DNA from: Seison nebaliae
Lineage: Eukaryota > Rotifera > Pararotatoria > Seisonacea > Seisonidae
Direction: 5' to 3'
Assembly (NCBI GenBank): GCA_023231475.1
Contig: JALJEE010000449.1
Span: 1-64,000 of the forward strand
Length of the DNA stretch: 64,000 bases
In this document: positions 63,492 through 64,000 of the stretch, one piece after another
How the letters are laid out: each line of letters starts with the position of its first letter
Position numbering within the stretch: position 1 is the first letter of the stretch
Notes under the pieces: model-generated
The model's database searches: none
What the model was told of the DNA's origin: nothing
Seen by the model: only the letters and a program-made list of their open reading frames with translations
Program-made: the position numbers and the translations under genes

Positions 63492-64000
63492 ATGAAACTT
63501 CTATCAAAATTACAAATACTATTTTTCATCATATTCTCTTCGATTGAAGTGAATTGTAAAAACCGTTTGACCAATTCCTCTAAACCTTTTTGTCTGTATC
63601 ACATTCTTTCTATCAGACGATGAATTACATATCGGATCATTCAATATTCAAGTACTCGGTACGAAGAAAATGGCGAATGCAGATGTGGTGGATGTGATTA
63701 TCAAGGTTAGAAAAAGTGAAAATAGAAAATCGTTAAAAAACCGTCGAAAAAGATATTGAGACGATATGATTTGGTTTTGATTCAAGAAATTAGAGATACA
63801 TCTGATACAACTGTCCCGAAATTATTAGAATTACTTAATCGGTTAATAATATCATCTTTATTCTATGAATATGGTTTTCTTTCAGAAATGATGGAATTCG
63901 TAAATATTCCGCAGTCGTTTCTCCCCGATTAGGACGAACAAATAGCAAAGAACAATACGCTTTCATTTTTGATATGAATAAAGTTATTATATTAGAAAAA
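63492..64000 (+). CDS. DNase I-family secreted endonuclease, N-terminal part (runs off the right edge)
   Basis: Exons 63492-63555, 63617-63705, 63753-63841 and 63886-64000 join in phase and stay open at the window end. A signal peptide (MKLLSKLQILFFIIFSSIEV) precedes the nuclease. DNase I marks: HIGSFNIQVLGTKKMANADV corresponds to the family's first strand with the metal-site asparagine; RRYDLVLIQEIRD holds the catalytic-site glutamate of the QEVRD motif; YSAVVSPRLGRTNSKEQYAF matches the YKERYLF region before the active-site histidine, which lies beyond the window. The enzyme cuts double-stranded DNA using Ca/Mg outside the cell or in the gut. The N-terminal third looks intact; the remainder cannot be judged. 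Confidence 0.85.

Noticed and set aside
1-64000. Search by eye for transposons, LTR or virus-like elements, CRISPR and tRNA genes
   Set aside because: No reverse transcriptase, transposase, integrase or capsid-like frames, no long terminal or inverted repeats, no spaced direct repeats and no tRNA A/B box pair were noticed. A formal scan could still find short degenerate copies.

Overview
This is a nuclear window from an animal. It is AT-rich, with very compact genes, introns mostly of 37-75 bases and long gene-poor spacers full of short ATC/GAT/TC/TG/GTTA simple repeats. A still life/TIAM-type Rac exchange factor, a Wnt, a rhodopsin-class receptor, a RasGAP and two cytosolic ribosomal proteins make it a metazoan. 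The small-intron, low-GC style and divergent proteins would fit an ecdysozoan with a reduced genome, such as an acariform mite, but the exact group is inference. I saw no transposon, virus-like element, CRISPR array or tRNA gene.

Layout: 0.5-2.3 kb, a LicD/fukutin-type phosphotransferase-like membrane protein (+). 2.6-8.8 kb, a 21-exon gene for a secreted protein of about 1,751 residues that I do not recognise (+). 9.2-11.2 kb, an SH3BGR-family thioredoxin-fold protein with a very long charged tail (+). 11.3-12.9 kb, a class A receptor with an inserted intracellular loop 1 (-). 15.1-19.1 kb, two coiled-coil genes head to tail, the upstream one with leucine-rich repeats (-). 19.8-20.7 kb, RpL17 with a probable C/D snoRNA in its first intron (+). 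26.6-40.1 kb, the still life/TIAM gene in about 14 exons (+). 40.6-41.1 kb, RpL34 (-). 44.2-50.4 kb, a RasGAP (+). 51.2-53.7 kb, a divergent Wnt (-). 58.8-60.1 kb, a doubtful gene and a small secreted protein gene (+). 63.5 kb to the right edge, the start of a DNase I-family gene (+).

No operon logic is visible: neighbours are unrelated in function. Several genes belong to signalling at the membrane and cytoskeleton (TIAM acting on Rac, RasGAP acting on Ras, Wnt ligand, peptide-type receptor), but nothing in the sequence ties them into one pathway. Exon models for the multi-exon genes were built by hand from reading frame, phase and GT/AG; six of them (the secreted protein, SH3BGR, RpL17, TIAM, RasGAP and Wnt genes) and the LRR gene close into complete reading frames with consistent phase. 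The main oddity across the whole window is that about nine in ten intron donors I placed read GTT rather than the usual GTA/GTG, and many acceptors are AAG.
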